Below are positions 25,152-33,372 of a stretch of DNA of 64,000 bases, piece after piece (positions within the stretch are counted from its first letter, which is position 1; every line of letters begins with the position of its first letter). The position numbers and the translations under genes were made by a program. Source of the DNA: Pseudarthrobacter sp. MM222 (GTDB lineage: Bacteria; Actinomycetota; Actinomycetes; Actinomycetales; Micrococcaceae); the NCBI RefSeq assembly GCF_947090775.1, contig NZ_OX352321.1, positions 434,001 through 498,000 of the forward strand. The letters run 5' to 3'. The notes below the pieces were generated by a model that worked only from the letters and a program-made list of their open reading frames with translations, searched no databases and was not told where the DNA came from.

Positions 25152-26180
25152 GTGCAGAAACAACCGACCATCCGCGATGTTGCCCAGGCGGCCGGGGTGT
25201 CCGTTGCGGTCGTCTCGCGCGTGCTGAACCCGGGCTCAGGTCCCGTCGCCGCAGCTACACGCAGCAGAGTAAACGACGTGATGAAGAACCTCGGTTACCA
25301 CCCCCGCACGGCAGCCAGGGAGCTTAAGTACGGCCCGCCTACTACCCTGGGGCTGCTGCTCGCCGATGTCTCCAACCCTTTTTTCGCCCGACTCGCCGAC
25401 CAGGTGGTGCAGGAAGCGCACGCCCGCGGAATCCAGGTGCTGCTGATGACCACGCAGGAGGATGACCAGCTGGAGTCAGAACGCCTGGCGACACTGATCG
25501 AACGCAGGGTCAGTGGGATTATCGCGACCCCGACCGGCAACAACCTGGCAATCTGGAAGCAGCTCCAGGACCTGGGAACTGACGTGGTCTTTGTCGACAG
25601 GTCAATACCTTCGCTCCCCGAAGTTGACGTTGTGAGCATCGACAACTTTGAATCTGCCCGGTCCGCTACAGCGTTGCTCGCGGCGCACGGCCACCGCCGC
25701 ATCGGGATCATCTCCGGGCCAGCTGCCTCCACCACCGGAACGGACCGGATTGCCGGCTATCGGCAAGCCCTGGAAGCGGCCGGTCTGGAGCAGGATGAGC
25801 TCCTCATCCGGCACGCAGCGTTCCGCGGGCCGGCGGGAGGAGATGCCGCGTCAGCGCTGCTCAGCATCGAAGAGCCGCCCACGGCCTTGGTGGTGGCAAA
25901 TACCGCCCAGGTAACCGAAGTTCTGCGGCGCCTCTCCCACGCCGGAATCGACATCCCCGGGACGCTGTCCGTCATCGTCTTCGACGATTCACCCTGGACA
26001 GAACTCATGACCCCGGCCCTGACAATCGTCAGGCAACCCATAGATCTGCTCGCCCGGCACTCCGTGCAGCTCGCTTTATCCAACACGCAGGGCAAGACGT
26101 CGGGAAAACCCCACGTCATACGCGTAGCCGCCGAATTGGTCGAACGGTCCAGCGTTGCCCGGCTGCAGTTCTCGAAGTAA
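25152..26180 (+). CDS. LacI-family regulator of the sugar-acid locus, 342 aa
   Basis: The HTH PTIRDVAQAAGVSVAVVSRV starts 4 residues after the chosen GTG. Hinge HPRTAARELKYGPPTT and the periplasmic-binding-protein fold (LLADVSNPFFARLADQVVQE) follow. I prefer GTG 25152 because SD AAGGAG lies 5 nt before it. The longer open frame from 25050 would read straight through operator OA and adds 34 atypical residues. The gene is bracketed by inverted operator copies OA (25048) and OB (26232), so it probably represses itself, the divergent dehydrogenase unit and the downstream TRAP transporter. Confidence 0.93.
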   Translation: MQKQPTIRDVAQAAGVSVAVVSRVLNPGSGPVAAATRSRVNDVMKNLGYHPRTAARELKYGPPTTLGLLLADVSNPFFARLADQVVQEAHARGIQVLLMTTQEDDQLESERLATLIERRVSGIIATPTGNNLAIWKQLQDLGTDVVFVDRSIPSLPEVDVVSIDNFESARSATALLAAHGHRRIGIISGPAASTTGTDRIAGYRQALEAAGLEQDELLIRHAAFRGPAGGDAASALLSIEEPPTALVVANTAQVTEVLRRLSHAGIDIPGTLSVIVFDDSPWTELMTPALTIVRQPIDLLARHSVQLALSNTQGKTSGKPHVIRVAAELVERSSVARLQFSK

Positions 26181-26231
26181 CAAGCTGGCATCCGCTCCTA
26201 ACGGTTTACAGCCGCGCCCGCCCTGTGGTAA

Positions 26232-26252
26232 AAAAGTGTACCGGTTCCACTT
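26232..26252. promoter_or_regulatory. Operator OB before the TRAP transporter genes
   Basis: AAGTGTACCGGTTCCACTT (26234-26252) is the exact reverse complement of OA; with two more A's the identity is 21 bp. It lies 202 nt before the TRAP binding-protein start and directly abuts a GntR-type coding remnant at 26253. It presumably controls transcription of the TRAP genes. The 1.2-kb spacing between OA and OB would also allow looping by a tetrameric LacI protein. Confidence 0.8.
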
Positions 26253-26406
26253 CGGGATGATTCACGGCGGGAAGGCACCCTGCGCGAGCACCGCCGCGTC
26301 TGCAAGGCACTGGGCAAGCGGGACGAGAAAGCAGCAAGAGCAGCCTTTCTCGACCATATCGGCACAGCCCAGGACGCCTTAACCACCGCCATCAAAGCAT
26401 CAGTAC
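26253..26406 (+). pseudogene. Remnant of a GntR/FadR-type regulator (FCD domain C-terminus)
   Basis: In the + frame starting at 26253 the DNA reads RDDSRREGTLREHRRVCK followed by ALGKRDEKAARAAF and LDHIGTAQDAL. This is the C-terminal part of an FCD domain (EHRxxxxAxxxRDxxAA, then a conserved His in the last helix). There is no start codon, HTH or rest of the domain. Upstream the homology stops exactly at operator OB. The frame is out of register with the TRAP gene at 26455. It is best explained as the tail of a GntR regulator that once preceded the transporter and was replaced by the LacI gene and its operator. Confidence 0.65.
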
Positions 26407-26454
26407 CCCTGTCCGTTCAGGCCAGGAACCAGCAAGTATTCAAAGGAGAATCAG

Positions 26455-27483
26455 ATGCCAAAGCGCATCCTGGCCGCCGCAGCTGTGGCCGTTGCACTCA
26501 CCGTTACTACTGCCCTCACCGGTTGCGGCGGGGGCGCGGCGCCCGGCGCCGGTGCGCCCAGCACCACCATCCGCCTCGGCCTCGGTGACCCCGCAACCTC
26601 TTCCATGGGCGTCACCGCAAAGCACTTCGCCGACAAGGTAGCCGAGCTGAGCGACGGCAAGGTCAAGGTCGAGACATTCCCCGACGGCACCCTCTTCGGC
26701 GGGGACCAGAACGCCGCCGTCAACCTGCTCGGAAACGGCACGCTGGACTCGACCATCATGTCCACCTCGGTATACGCATCCTTCGAACCAAAAATGAATG
26801 CCATCAGCCTTCCCTACCTCTTCAAGGACACGGAGGAGGTCACCAAGTACCTCGAAGGCGAGCCGGGCAAGGAACTGCTGGGCTCACTGGACAAGCTGGG
26901 CATCAAGGGCGTATCCATGCTGACCCGCACTCCGCGGCACACCACCAACTCGGTGCGTCCCATCACCCAGCCCGAGGACTTCAAGGACCTGAAGCTCCGC
27001 GTACCGCAGAATGACCTCTGGGTTAAGTTCTTTGGCTCACTGGGCGCCAACCCGACGCCGATGGACTTTAAAGAGGTTTACACCGCCCTGCAGCTCGGCA
27101 CTATCGACGGCCAGGAAAACCCCCTGGAAGTTCCAGTCAACAACAAGTTCTTCGAAGTCCAGGACTACCTCTCCCTGACGAGCCACATCTCCGACGCCTT
27201 CGTCCTCGGGTTCAGCAAGAAGAAGTGGGACTCCTTCGATGAGGACACCCGGAAGGTCCTGCAGGAAGCTGCAGACGGGACCGCTGACTTCAAGACAAAG
27301 TACGACAACGACGAAGCCACCAAAACCCTCGACAAGCTGAAGGGCGAAGGCGTGAAGATCAACGAGTTGACGCCCGAAGCCAGGGAAAAGTTCCAGGCGG
27401 CAGCGCAGAAGGTCTACCCCGAGCTTGAGGGCAAGGTCGGCAAGGAATTCGTCCAGTCAAGCCTTGAATTCCTTGGACGGTAA
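26455..27483 (+). CDS. TRAP transporter solute-binding lipoprotein, DctP family, 342 aa
   Basis: Periplasm-side receptor of a TRAP importer for an organic or sugar acid. The signal peptide ends in lipobox LTGC with Cys24, unusual for Gram-negative DctP but expected in an actinobacterium. Core motifs: GDPATSSMGVTAKHFADKV, KVKVETFPDGTLFGGD and DFKDLKLRVPQND, the last containing the conserved Arg that binds the substrate carboxylate. GTIDGQENPLEVPVNNKFFE also fits. ATG 26455 follows SD AAAGGAG. It starts the DctP-Q-M operon downstream of operator OB. Confidence 0.94.
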   Translation: MPKRILAAAAVAVALTVTTALTGCGGGAAPGAGAPSTTIRLGLGDPATSSMGVTAKHFADKVAELSDGKVKVETFPDGTLFGGDQNAAVNLLGNGTLDSTIMSTSVYASFEPKMNAISLPYLFKDTEEVTKYLEGEPGKELLGSLDKLGIKGVSMLTRTPRHTTNSVRPITQPEDFKDLKLRVPQNDLWVKFFGSLGANPTPMDFKEVYTALQLGTIDGQENPLEVPVNNKFFEVQDYLSLTSHISDAFVLGFSKKKWDSFDEDTRKVLQEAADGTADFKTKYDNDEATKTLDKLKGEGVKINELTPEAREKFQAAAQKVYPELEGKVGKEFVQSSLEFLGR

Positions 27484-27514
27484 GGTGACCGGTCCAGTGC
27501 AGGAGACGAGTTCA

Positions 27515-28096
27515 GTGCATGATGATGGAACCGCCCCAACCCGGGGGGCTGAACATCAGGCGGCCGAACATAGCATCAAGGTGGTTCCGGTAAGCGAAGT
27601 CTCGGAACCTCGTGGTCTGATCTGGAAGGCCGTGGATGCTCTCCTCTTCGTCGGAATCACCGCGATGCTGCTCAGCCTTGCTGCCCAGATGGTCAGCCGG
27701 CAGATGGGAGCCTCGCTGCCATGGACCGAGGAACTGACCAGGTTCCTGTTCATGGACACCACCTTCCTGGGGATGGCAGCAGGCTTCCGGGCCGCCGTGC
27801 ACCCGCGGGTGAGCTTCGCGGTGGCGTGGGGACCAGCCTGGCTCAAGCAAGTCAGCATGCATCTCTACGCCATCTGCGGGACCGTGTTCTTCAGTGTCCT
27901 GATCTACAAGACGTGGGAACTGATGCTGCAACAGTACGCCGCCGGAGAGTCCAGTCCTGCCCTGGGACTCAAGATGTTCCTGGTAACCCTGCCCCTTGTG
28001 ATCAGCGCGGCACTCGCCATCGTCGCCCATATCACGACTGTCTACTTCTCCCCGTACATGCGTAAGAGGATCCTCGAAGGAGAGATGATCGCATGA
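27515..28096 (+). CDS. TRAP transporter small membrane subunit, DctQ family, 193 aa
   Basis: Four TM segments are visible: VDALLFVGITAMLLSLAAQM, a second through FLFMDTTFLGMAAGFRAAV, a third with HLYAICGTVFFSVLIYKTW and a fourth with FLVTLPLVISAALAIVAHI. PWTEELTRFLFMD is the DctQ hallmark (W-x-E-E-x-x-R). The frame is open to 27425 inside the binding-protein gene. I choose GTG 27515 because AGGAG lies 9 nt upstream; GTG 27485 is a weaker option. A hydrophilic N-terminal tail of about 30 residues precedes TM1. The stop overlaps the DctM start by 4 nt (ATGA). Confidence 0.88.
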   Translation: MHDDGTAPTRGAEHQAAEHSIKVVPVSEVSEPRGLIWKAVDALLFVGITAMLLSLAAQMVSRQMGASLPWTEELTRFLFMDTTFLGMAAGFRAAVHPRVSFAVAWGPAWLKQVSMHLYAICGTVFFSVLIYKTWELMLQQYAAGESSPALGLKMFLVTLPLVISAALAIVAHITTVYFSPYMRKRILEGEMIA

Positions 28097-29370
28097 GCCT
28101 GACCCTGCTGGGCATTTTCCTCCTCCTGCTGCTGCTGGGCGTTCCGCTCTCAGTCTCACTCGGCATTGGCGTCATCGCGACGCTGCTGATCTTCGACATC
28201 CCCCTCGAACTGTTGCCGCAGTCCATGATGAGCTCCATGAACAGCTTCCTGCTGGTTGCTGTCCCCTTGTTCGTCCTGGCCGGCAACCTCATGGCCGGAG
28301 GGGGTATTTCGGACCGCATCTTCCGTGGCGCTGAAGTCATCTTCGGCCGCTTCCGTGGCGGCCTTGGCCAAGTGAACATCGCATCGAGCGCGATCTTCGG
28401 CGGCATCTCCGGTTCCTCGGTTGCCGACATTGTCAGCCTTGGCAAGATCGAGATCAAGGCCATGACTGACCATAAGTACCCGCGGCCCTATGCGGCAGCG
28501 ATGACCATGGTCACCGCTACCCTGTCCTCACTAATACCGCCGAGCATCCTCATGATCATCGCTGCCTCGACCGCGAACGTCTCGGTAGGCGCGGCACTCG
28601 CGGGAGGATTTGGACCCTCCGTTGTCCTGATCATCGTCCTGATGATTGTGAATTTCTTCCTGTCAGCACGCCACGGTTACGGCGAGGTCTCAAGGACGCC
28701 GTTTAAGAAGGGCCTTAGGATCGTCCTCGGGGGAATCCCGGCCATGGGCGGCCCGGTGATTATCCTGGTGGGCATGTTCAGCGGGCTCGTCACGCCCACG
28801 GAGGCGGCCGCCGTCGCCGTCTTCTACAGCCTGCTGGTCGGCATCTACGTCTACCGGGACATGAAGTGGCGCCAGATGCCCAAGATGATCGTGGACGCCG
28901 GCCTCACCACCGGTACCATCCTGCTCATCGCCATGATCGCCGGCGTTGCCTCTTACATCTTCACCATTGACGGGCTGCCGGCAAAGGTCAGCAGCTGGCT
29001 GCTGAGCGTCAGCACTGACCCCACCATCGTCATGCTACTGATCGGCCTGATCCTGATCATCATCGGAACCGTGATGGACAAAGTCGCAGCCATCCTGCTT
29101 TGCACACCGGTGCTCATGCCCGCGGCCGTGTCTTCCGGTGTGGATCCCATCCACTTCGTCGTCTTCCTCGTTGCTGCCCTTGCCGTTGGCCTGGTCACGC
29201 CGCCTGTCGGCGTCTGCCTGTTCGCGGCGTCCTATGTCAGCGGGCTGCCGATGGAGAAGATCGTGAAGGCCGCGGTGCCGCTCTACGTGGTCATGGTGGT
29301 TGCCATCGTCATGCTGGCCGTCTTCCCGCAACTCATCCTGTGGCCGTCTGATCTCCTGACTGACCAGTAA
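28093..29370 (+). CDS. TRAP transporter large permease, DctM family, 425 aa
   Basis: Main transport subunit, with about 12 TM segments. Typical DctM features are LLLLGVPLSVSLGIGVIATL at the start, the loop ASSAIFGGISGSSVADIVSL, SSLIPPSILMIIAASTANVS, and GLVTPTEAAAVAVFYSLLVG. The C-terminal half has the repeat-like VGLVTPPVGVCLFAASYVSG. The length is the usual one. It starts within the DctQ stop, so translation is coupled. It would use the Na+ or H+ gradient to import the acid delivered by the lipoprotein receptor. Confidence 0.96.
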   Translation: MSLTLLGIFLLLLLLGVPLSVSLGIGVIATLLIFDIPLELLPQSMMSSMNSFLLVAVPLFVLAGNLMAGGGISDRIFRGAEVIFGRFRGGLGQVNIASSAIFGGISGSSVADIVSLGKIEIKAMTDHKYPRPYAAAMTMVTATLSSLIPPSILMIIAASTANVSVGAALAGGFGPSVVLIIVLMIVNFFLSARHGYGEVSRTPFKKGLRIVLGGIPAMGGPVIILVGMFSGLVTPTEAAAVAVFYSLLVGIYVYRDMKWRQMPKMIVDAGLTTGTILLIAMIAGVASYIFTIDGLPAKVSSWLLSVSTDPTIVMLLIGLILIIIGTVMDKVAAILLCTPVLMPAAVSSGVDPIHFVVFLVAALAVGLVTPPVGVCLFAASYVSGLPMEKIVKAAVPLYVVMVVAIVMLAVFPQLILWPSDLLTDQ

Positions 29371-29418
29371 CGCCTGCCCTCAGTTCGATATCCATACAGT
29401 CACAGAAACAGGAAAACC

Positions 29419-29484
29419 ATGTCTTCCCCCATTCGGAAAACCGTCAGCAGCTACATCGCCGGTCCTGCACGCCCTAATCGCTAA
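29419..29484 (+). CDS. 21-codon frame with good SD between TRAP and reductase genes
   Basis: ATG 29419 is preceded by AGGAAAA at proper distance and encodes MSSPIRKTVSSYIAGPARPN plus Arg before TAA. The +1-shifted frame across its 3' end reads VLHALIAKGFPM into the next gene start, which also looks protein-like. A reasonable reading is the two ends of a deleted gene joined out of frame. The alternative is a short leader peptide for the reductase gene, whose SD (AAAGGA) overlaps the TAA. I do not recognise the parent family. Confidence 0.4.
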   Translation: MSSPIRKTVSSYIAGPARPNR

Positions 29485-29494
29485 AGGATTCCCA

Positions 29495-30406
29495 ATGCCT
29501 GAACATGACCACCCAGCCCTTGCCCTGATGGGATTAGGGCCGATGGGGGAACCCATGGCGCGCCGGCTGCTGAAGGGCTACGGCCAGCTGACTGTCTGGA
29601 ACCGGACTGCTTCGAAAGCCGAAGCCTTGGTGGGCCTGGGCGCCCGCGTCGCGACCTCACCATTTGAGGCGGCCGCCGACATAGTTCTCACCGTGTTGCC
29701 GGACCTAAGCCACGTCGAATCGTTGCTTCCGGGAGACGAGGGCCTGATAGCCGGATGGACAGCCCGGGGCATTGCCCGGCCGATACTCGTCGTGCACGGG
29801 ACCGTTTCGCCGGGGGCAGTGGCAGCCTTCGGCGAACGGATGCTTCGCGAACATGGCGTCCGAGTCCTGGACGCCCCCGTCAGTGGCGGCACCGTGGGCG
29901 CCCAAAACGGCACCCTGAGCATCATGGTGGGCGGGGACGAGGACACGTTTAGCACGGTCACCCCGGCGTTCGAGTTCTTGGGCAGCACCATCCGGCACAT
30001 GGGCCCGGGAGGTTCGGGCGCACTCGCCAAAGCCTGCAACCAGATCGTGGTCGCCGGCACGGTCACGGCAGTTTCCGAAGCCATGCTTCTCGCGCGCGGT
30101 GGGGGACTGGATCCATCGGTGATGCTTGAACTGCTTCGGGGTGGGCTGGCCGACTCCGAGGTCCTGCGCCAAAAAGGGCACAGATGGATCGACGGCGACT
30201 TCACAGATGGCGGCAGCGCCCAAAACCAGCTGAAGGACCTCAACTTCGTGCTGGGGGCGGCTAGAACAGCACACCTGGAGCTACCCCTGAGCACGGTAAT
30301 CCAGGATCTTTTCGGGGATATGGTCGCGCGCGGCGACGGCGCCCTTGACCACACAGGAATCCTCCGGACCCTTGCTCAGCGCAAAAGCGCTCTCACTGAG
30401 ACCTGA
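29495..30406 (+). CDS. Beta-hydroxyacid dehydrogenase family (GarR/LtnD-like) reductase, 303 aa
   Basis: NAD(P)-dependent 3-hydroxyacid dehydrogenase such as tartronate semialdehyde reductase or L-threonate dehydrogenase. Rossmann start ALALMGLGPMGEPMARRLL (about 8-26). The substrate-binding block DAPVSGGTVGAQNGTLSIM contains the family D-x-P-V-S-G-G. GGSGALAKACNQIVVAGTVT carries the catalytic Lys (A-K-x-x-N-N/Q). The C-terminal KDLNFVLGAARTAHLELPL is typical. It is the last rightward gene of the sugar-acid locus and shares its likely control from OB. Which acid it oxidises cannot be read from sequence. Confidence 0.9.
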   Translation: MPEHDHPALALMGLGPMGEPMARRLLKGYGQLTVWNRTASKAEALVGLGARVATSPFEAAADIVLTVLPDLSHVESLLPGDEGLIAGWTARGIARPILVVHGTVSPGAVAAFGERMLREHGVRVLDAPVSGGTVGAQNGTLSIMVGGDEDTFSTVTPAFEFLGSTIRHMGPGGSGALAKACNQIVVAGTVTAVSEAMLLARGGGLDPSVMLELLRGGLADSEVLRQKGHRWIDGDFTDGGSAQNQLKDLNFVLGAARTAHLELPLSTVIQDLFGDMVARGDGALDHTGILRTLAQRKSALTET

Positions 30407-30489
30407 AAACCCTCACGAAAGGCGCGAAAGTACCCCTTCTGCGGCCATTCTGCCCCAGGGTGACTAAGGGCCGTTGGGATTGCGCTAAC

Positions 30490-32244
30490 TCATGTGGTCA
30501 CTGAGCACGCTGCCCGTCTATTTTTGGTTTCGGAGGTTGTGCGGGGTGGAGGGGTTCGGCGACTACCGGTGGCTTCGAACGCTGCGGCGAGTTGCAGCAG
30601 TTTAGTGTCGGAGTAGGCCTTGCCCGCGATCGTTAGGCCGACCGGCATGCCCATGTCTGGGGCGGTTCCCATGGGAACCGTGACGGTGGGGATGCCCAAA
30701 TGCCGCGGGACCAGGTTTCCGTTGGCCACCCATACGCCGTTACGCCAGGCCAGGTCCGCTGATTGCGTGTTGCGGTCGGCGTCGGCCGGTCCAACGTCTG
30801 CAACAGCGGGGAAGACCACTGCGTCGAGCCGTAGACGGTCCATCCACCGCTCGAGGTCCGCGCGGCGTGTTTCTTCGAGCCCTTTGAGGCCGTCGGCGAT
30901 GTGGGGTATTTCGGATAAGGACGGAACTCCGTTTTTTCGCACCCATGCCGGGTAGTCGCTGATGTCGTCGTCGAAGCCGTCGTACCGGTCCGGAAGTGAG
31001 CCGTCGGGGGCGGGGAAGATGGCATCGCCGTCGACGTCGGCCAGCCGGTGAAGGGTCGGATCCCCGTTGGCGTCCAGGAAGTCGTTCCATGCCCACACCG
31101 AGAGGTCCACGATCTCGCGGGGAAGGTACTCGGCGGATACCAAGCCGCGGGTGGCGATGGTGGGGGCGCCGGGGCGATCTCCCTCGTAGTTCGATACCAC
31201 CGGAAAATCGACCTCGATGATCTCGGCGCCGGCCGCCTCCAGATCCCGTCGTGCGGCGTCCCACAGTTCGATGATGGAGGCCCTGGTATCAATACGCTGT
31301 CCTGTGGGCCCACCGATCCCCGGGGCCGGAGCGGTCCCGGCGTCATGATCGGCGTTAATGTACATGCGGGGGATCCCGAGACGCTTCCCCGCCAGGATGC
31401 CGGCGGCAGCCGTAGTGTCCGGGACCGCCAGGTCCAGATAGGAGGCAGGGCGTAGGGCGGACGCCTTGGGAATTTCCACCCAGGGTTGAACCCGCCAGAA
31501 GTCGCCGCGGGTTTCTGCGTCGTCGGTCACCACCACGTCCAGGACTTCCAGGAGGTCGTCCATGGTCCGGGTGTGCGGGACCACGACGTCCATGGTGGGA
31601 ACCAGCGGCCAGTTACCCCGGACGGAGATGACCCCGCGGGACGGGGTGTAGGCGCACAGTGCGTTGTTTGACGCCGGCGCCCGGCCAGAGGACCAGGTTT
31701 CCTCTGCGAGGCCGAAGGCGGCGAAGCTGGAAGCCGTCGCCGTTCCGGAACCGTTGGAGGATCCGGAAGCGAACGCTGCTGTGAGGTAGTCGGCGTTATA
31801 GGGGCTCTCCGCCCGACCGTAGACGCCGCGCTGCATTCCTCCGTTGGCCATCGGCGGCATGTTGGTAAGGCCTATCAGGACGGCCCCGCCGGCGCGGAGC
31901 CGCTCGATGGTGAAGGCGTCCTTCTGGGCCACCAGATTTCTGAAGGCCGGCGATCCTGCAGCCACGGTCAGCCCCCGCGCCTGGTAGCTGTCCTTTGCGG
32001 TGTAGGGGATCCCGTCCAGTGGGCCAAGGGTGGCCCGCAGAACGCGGCGTTCATCGGAGGCCCTCGCGTCCGCCAGGACCTCCGGGTTCATCACCACCAT
32101 GGAATTGAGCCGGGGGCCGGCTGTGTCGAACGTCTCGATCCGCTCCAGGTACAGGCGTACGAGTTCCTCGCTGGTCACCTCGCCGGCATCCAGTGCCTCC
32201 CGCAGCTGCTGAATGGTCGCTTCCACGACGTTGAACGCGCTCAC
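30490..32244 (-). CDS. Amidase-signature-family hydrolase, 584 aa
   Basis: Hydrolyses an amide to acid plus ammonia or amine, by the Ser-cisSer-Lys triad. The Lys is K84 in GIPYTAKDSY. The Gly/Ser block is AFASGSSNGSGTATASSF (residues about 158-175). The nucleophile Ser is in EETWSSGRAPASNN (185 or 186), a variant found in a subset of amidases. GVISVRGNWPLVPTMDVV and a long C-terminal half follow. The last ~15 residues (SETKNRRAACSVTT) do not look family-like and may be a run-on end. GTG start at 32244 overlaps the deiminase stop (GTGA). It is the last gene of the TetR-linked nitrogen operon. Confidence 0.9.
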   Translation of the reverse strand: MSAFNVVEATIQQLREALDAGEVTSEELVRLYLERIETFDTAGPRLNSMVVMNPEVLADARASDERRVLRATLGPLDGIPYTAKDSYQARGLTVAAGSPAFRNLVAQKDAFTIERLRAGGAVLIGLTNMPPMANGGMQRGVYGRAESPYNADYLTAAFASGSSNGSGTATASSFAAFGLAEETWSSGRAPASNNALCAYTPSRGVISVRGNWPLVPTMDVVVPHTRTMDDLLEVLDVVVTDDAETRGDFWRVQPWVEIPKASALRPASYLDLAVPDTTAAAGILAGKRLGIPRMYINADHDAGTAPAPGIGGPTGQRIDTRASIIELWDAARRDLEAAGAEIIEVDFPVVSNYEGDRPGAPTIATRGLVSAEYLPREIVDLSVWAWNDFLDANGDPTLHRLADVDGDAIFPAPDGSLPDRYDGFDDDISDYPAWVRKNGVPSLSEIPHIADGLKGLEETRRADLERWMDRLRLDAVVFPAVADVGPADADRNTQSADLAWRNGVWVANGNLVPRHLGIPTVTVPMGTAPDMGMPVGLTIAGKAYSDTKLLQLAAAFEATGSRRTPPPRTTSETKNRRAACSVTT

Positions 32245-33332
32245 GCTGCCTGACCCTTCGAGCCGGCTGCCGCCGGCTGCTGCTGAGTGATGCAGTGGAT
32301 TCCTCCGCCGAAGGCAAAAATGTCACGGGCGTCCACCAGTTCCACCGTCCGGCCGGGATACGCACGTTCCAGGATTCCGGCCGCGACGGCGTCGTTCGGG
32401 TCATCAAAGCTGCACAACACCACCACATTGTTGGCCACATAGTGGTTGATGTAGGACCAGTCCACATACCCCTCGTCGTCATTCAGGACGGTAGGGGCCG
32501 GCACGTCAACGATGCGCAGGGGCCGGCCCTGCGCGTCAGTTTCGCCGGCCAGCACCGCGTGGAGTTCCTGGTAGACCTCATAGTCCGGGTGCAAGGGATT
32601 GTTCTGTCGGTGCAGCAGAACGGTGCCGGGGCCTGCAAAGGAGGCCACGATATCCACGTGCCCCCGGGTCCCGAATTCGCCGTAGTCACGGGTGAGCCCA
32701 CGCGGCAGCCAAATGGCTTTGCTGGTACCCAGCGCCGCGTGGATCTCGGCTTCCACCGCCTCCCTGGTGGCGCCGGGATTGCGGCTTGGGTCCAGTTGCA
32801 CCGTTTCGGTCAGCAGGACGGTCCCGTCGCCGTCCACGTGGAATCCGCCGCCCTCGTTGACAAGGGAACTTGGCCGGATTGGCGCCCCTGTCGCTGCGGC
32901 CACGGTCCGCGCCACGGCTTGGTCCTTGTCCCAGGCGGCCCAGCTTTGGGCGCCCCAACCATTGAAGATCCAGTCGACGGCGGCAATCGAACCGTCAAGC
33001 CGGTGGGTGAAGGTGGGGCCGCTGTCCCTCAGCCAGGCATCATCGAGGGGAACTTCCACCACCGTGATCCCCTCGCCGAGCCATTGCCTTGCCGCTGCGG
33101 CGTCGCGAGGGTCGGCCACTACCGTGACGGGTTCATACCGGGCGATGGTGCGGGCGACGTTGGACCAGGCCGCGCGGGCCCGGTCCAGGGTGGGGCTTCC
33201 CACGGGACCGAACGTGTCATTGGGCGGCGGGAAGGCCATCCATGTCCGGTGATGTTCCTCCCATTCGGCGGGCATATGGCCCTTGGCTACAACGTCGATT
33301 GCGGTGGAGGCCGAAGCCGGGGCAGATGTCAT
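32241..33332 (-). CDS. Agmatine deiminase / peptidyl-arginine-deiminase-family protein, 363 aa
   Basis: Predicted to convert agmatine, or a related guanidino compound, to the N-carbamoyl amine plus ammonia. Family landmarks: MPAEWEEHHRTWMAFPP near the start, DDAWLRDSGPTF, VNEGGGFHVDGDGTVLLTET, then GTRGHVDIVASF with catalytic His. FAFGGGIHCITQQQP carries the Cys nucleophile (Cys347). The ATG at 33332 with SD AGGAAA is preferred over the in-frame upstream start at 33401, which would overlap the amidohydrolase. Between an NfdA-like amidohydrolase and an amidase, it fits a pathway that strips N-groups from an amine. Confidence 0.9.
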   Translation of the reverse strand: MTSAPASASTAIDVVAKGHMPAEWEEHHRTWMAFPPPNDTFGPVGSPTLDRARAAWSNVARTIARYEPVTVVADPRDAAAARQWLGEGITVVEVPLDDAWLRDSGPTFTHRLDGSIAAVDWIFNGWGAQSWAAWDKDQAVARTVAAATGAPIRPSSLVNEGGGFHVDGDGTVLLTETVQLDPSRNPGATREAVEAEIHAALGTSKAIWLPRGLTRDYGEFGTRGHVDIVASFAGPGTVLLHRQNNPLHPDYEVYQELHAVLAGETDAQGRPLRIVDVPAPTVLNDDEGYVDWSYINHYVANNVVVLCSFDDPNDAVAAGILERAYPGRTVELVDARDIFAFGGGIHCITQQQPAAAGSKGQAA

Positions 33333-33372
33333 TGGGTTTCCTGAATCTTCTGGAGTGGCTGGCGGTGTTGCT

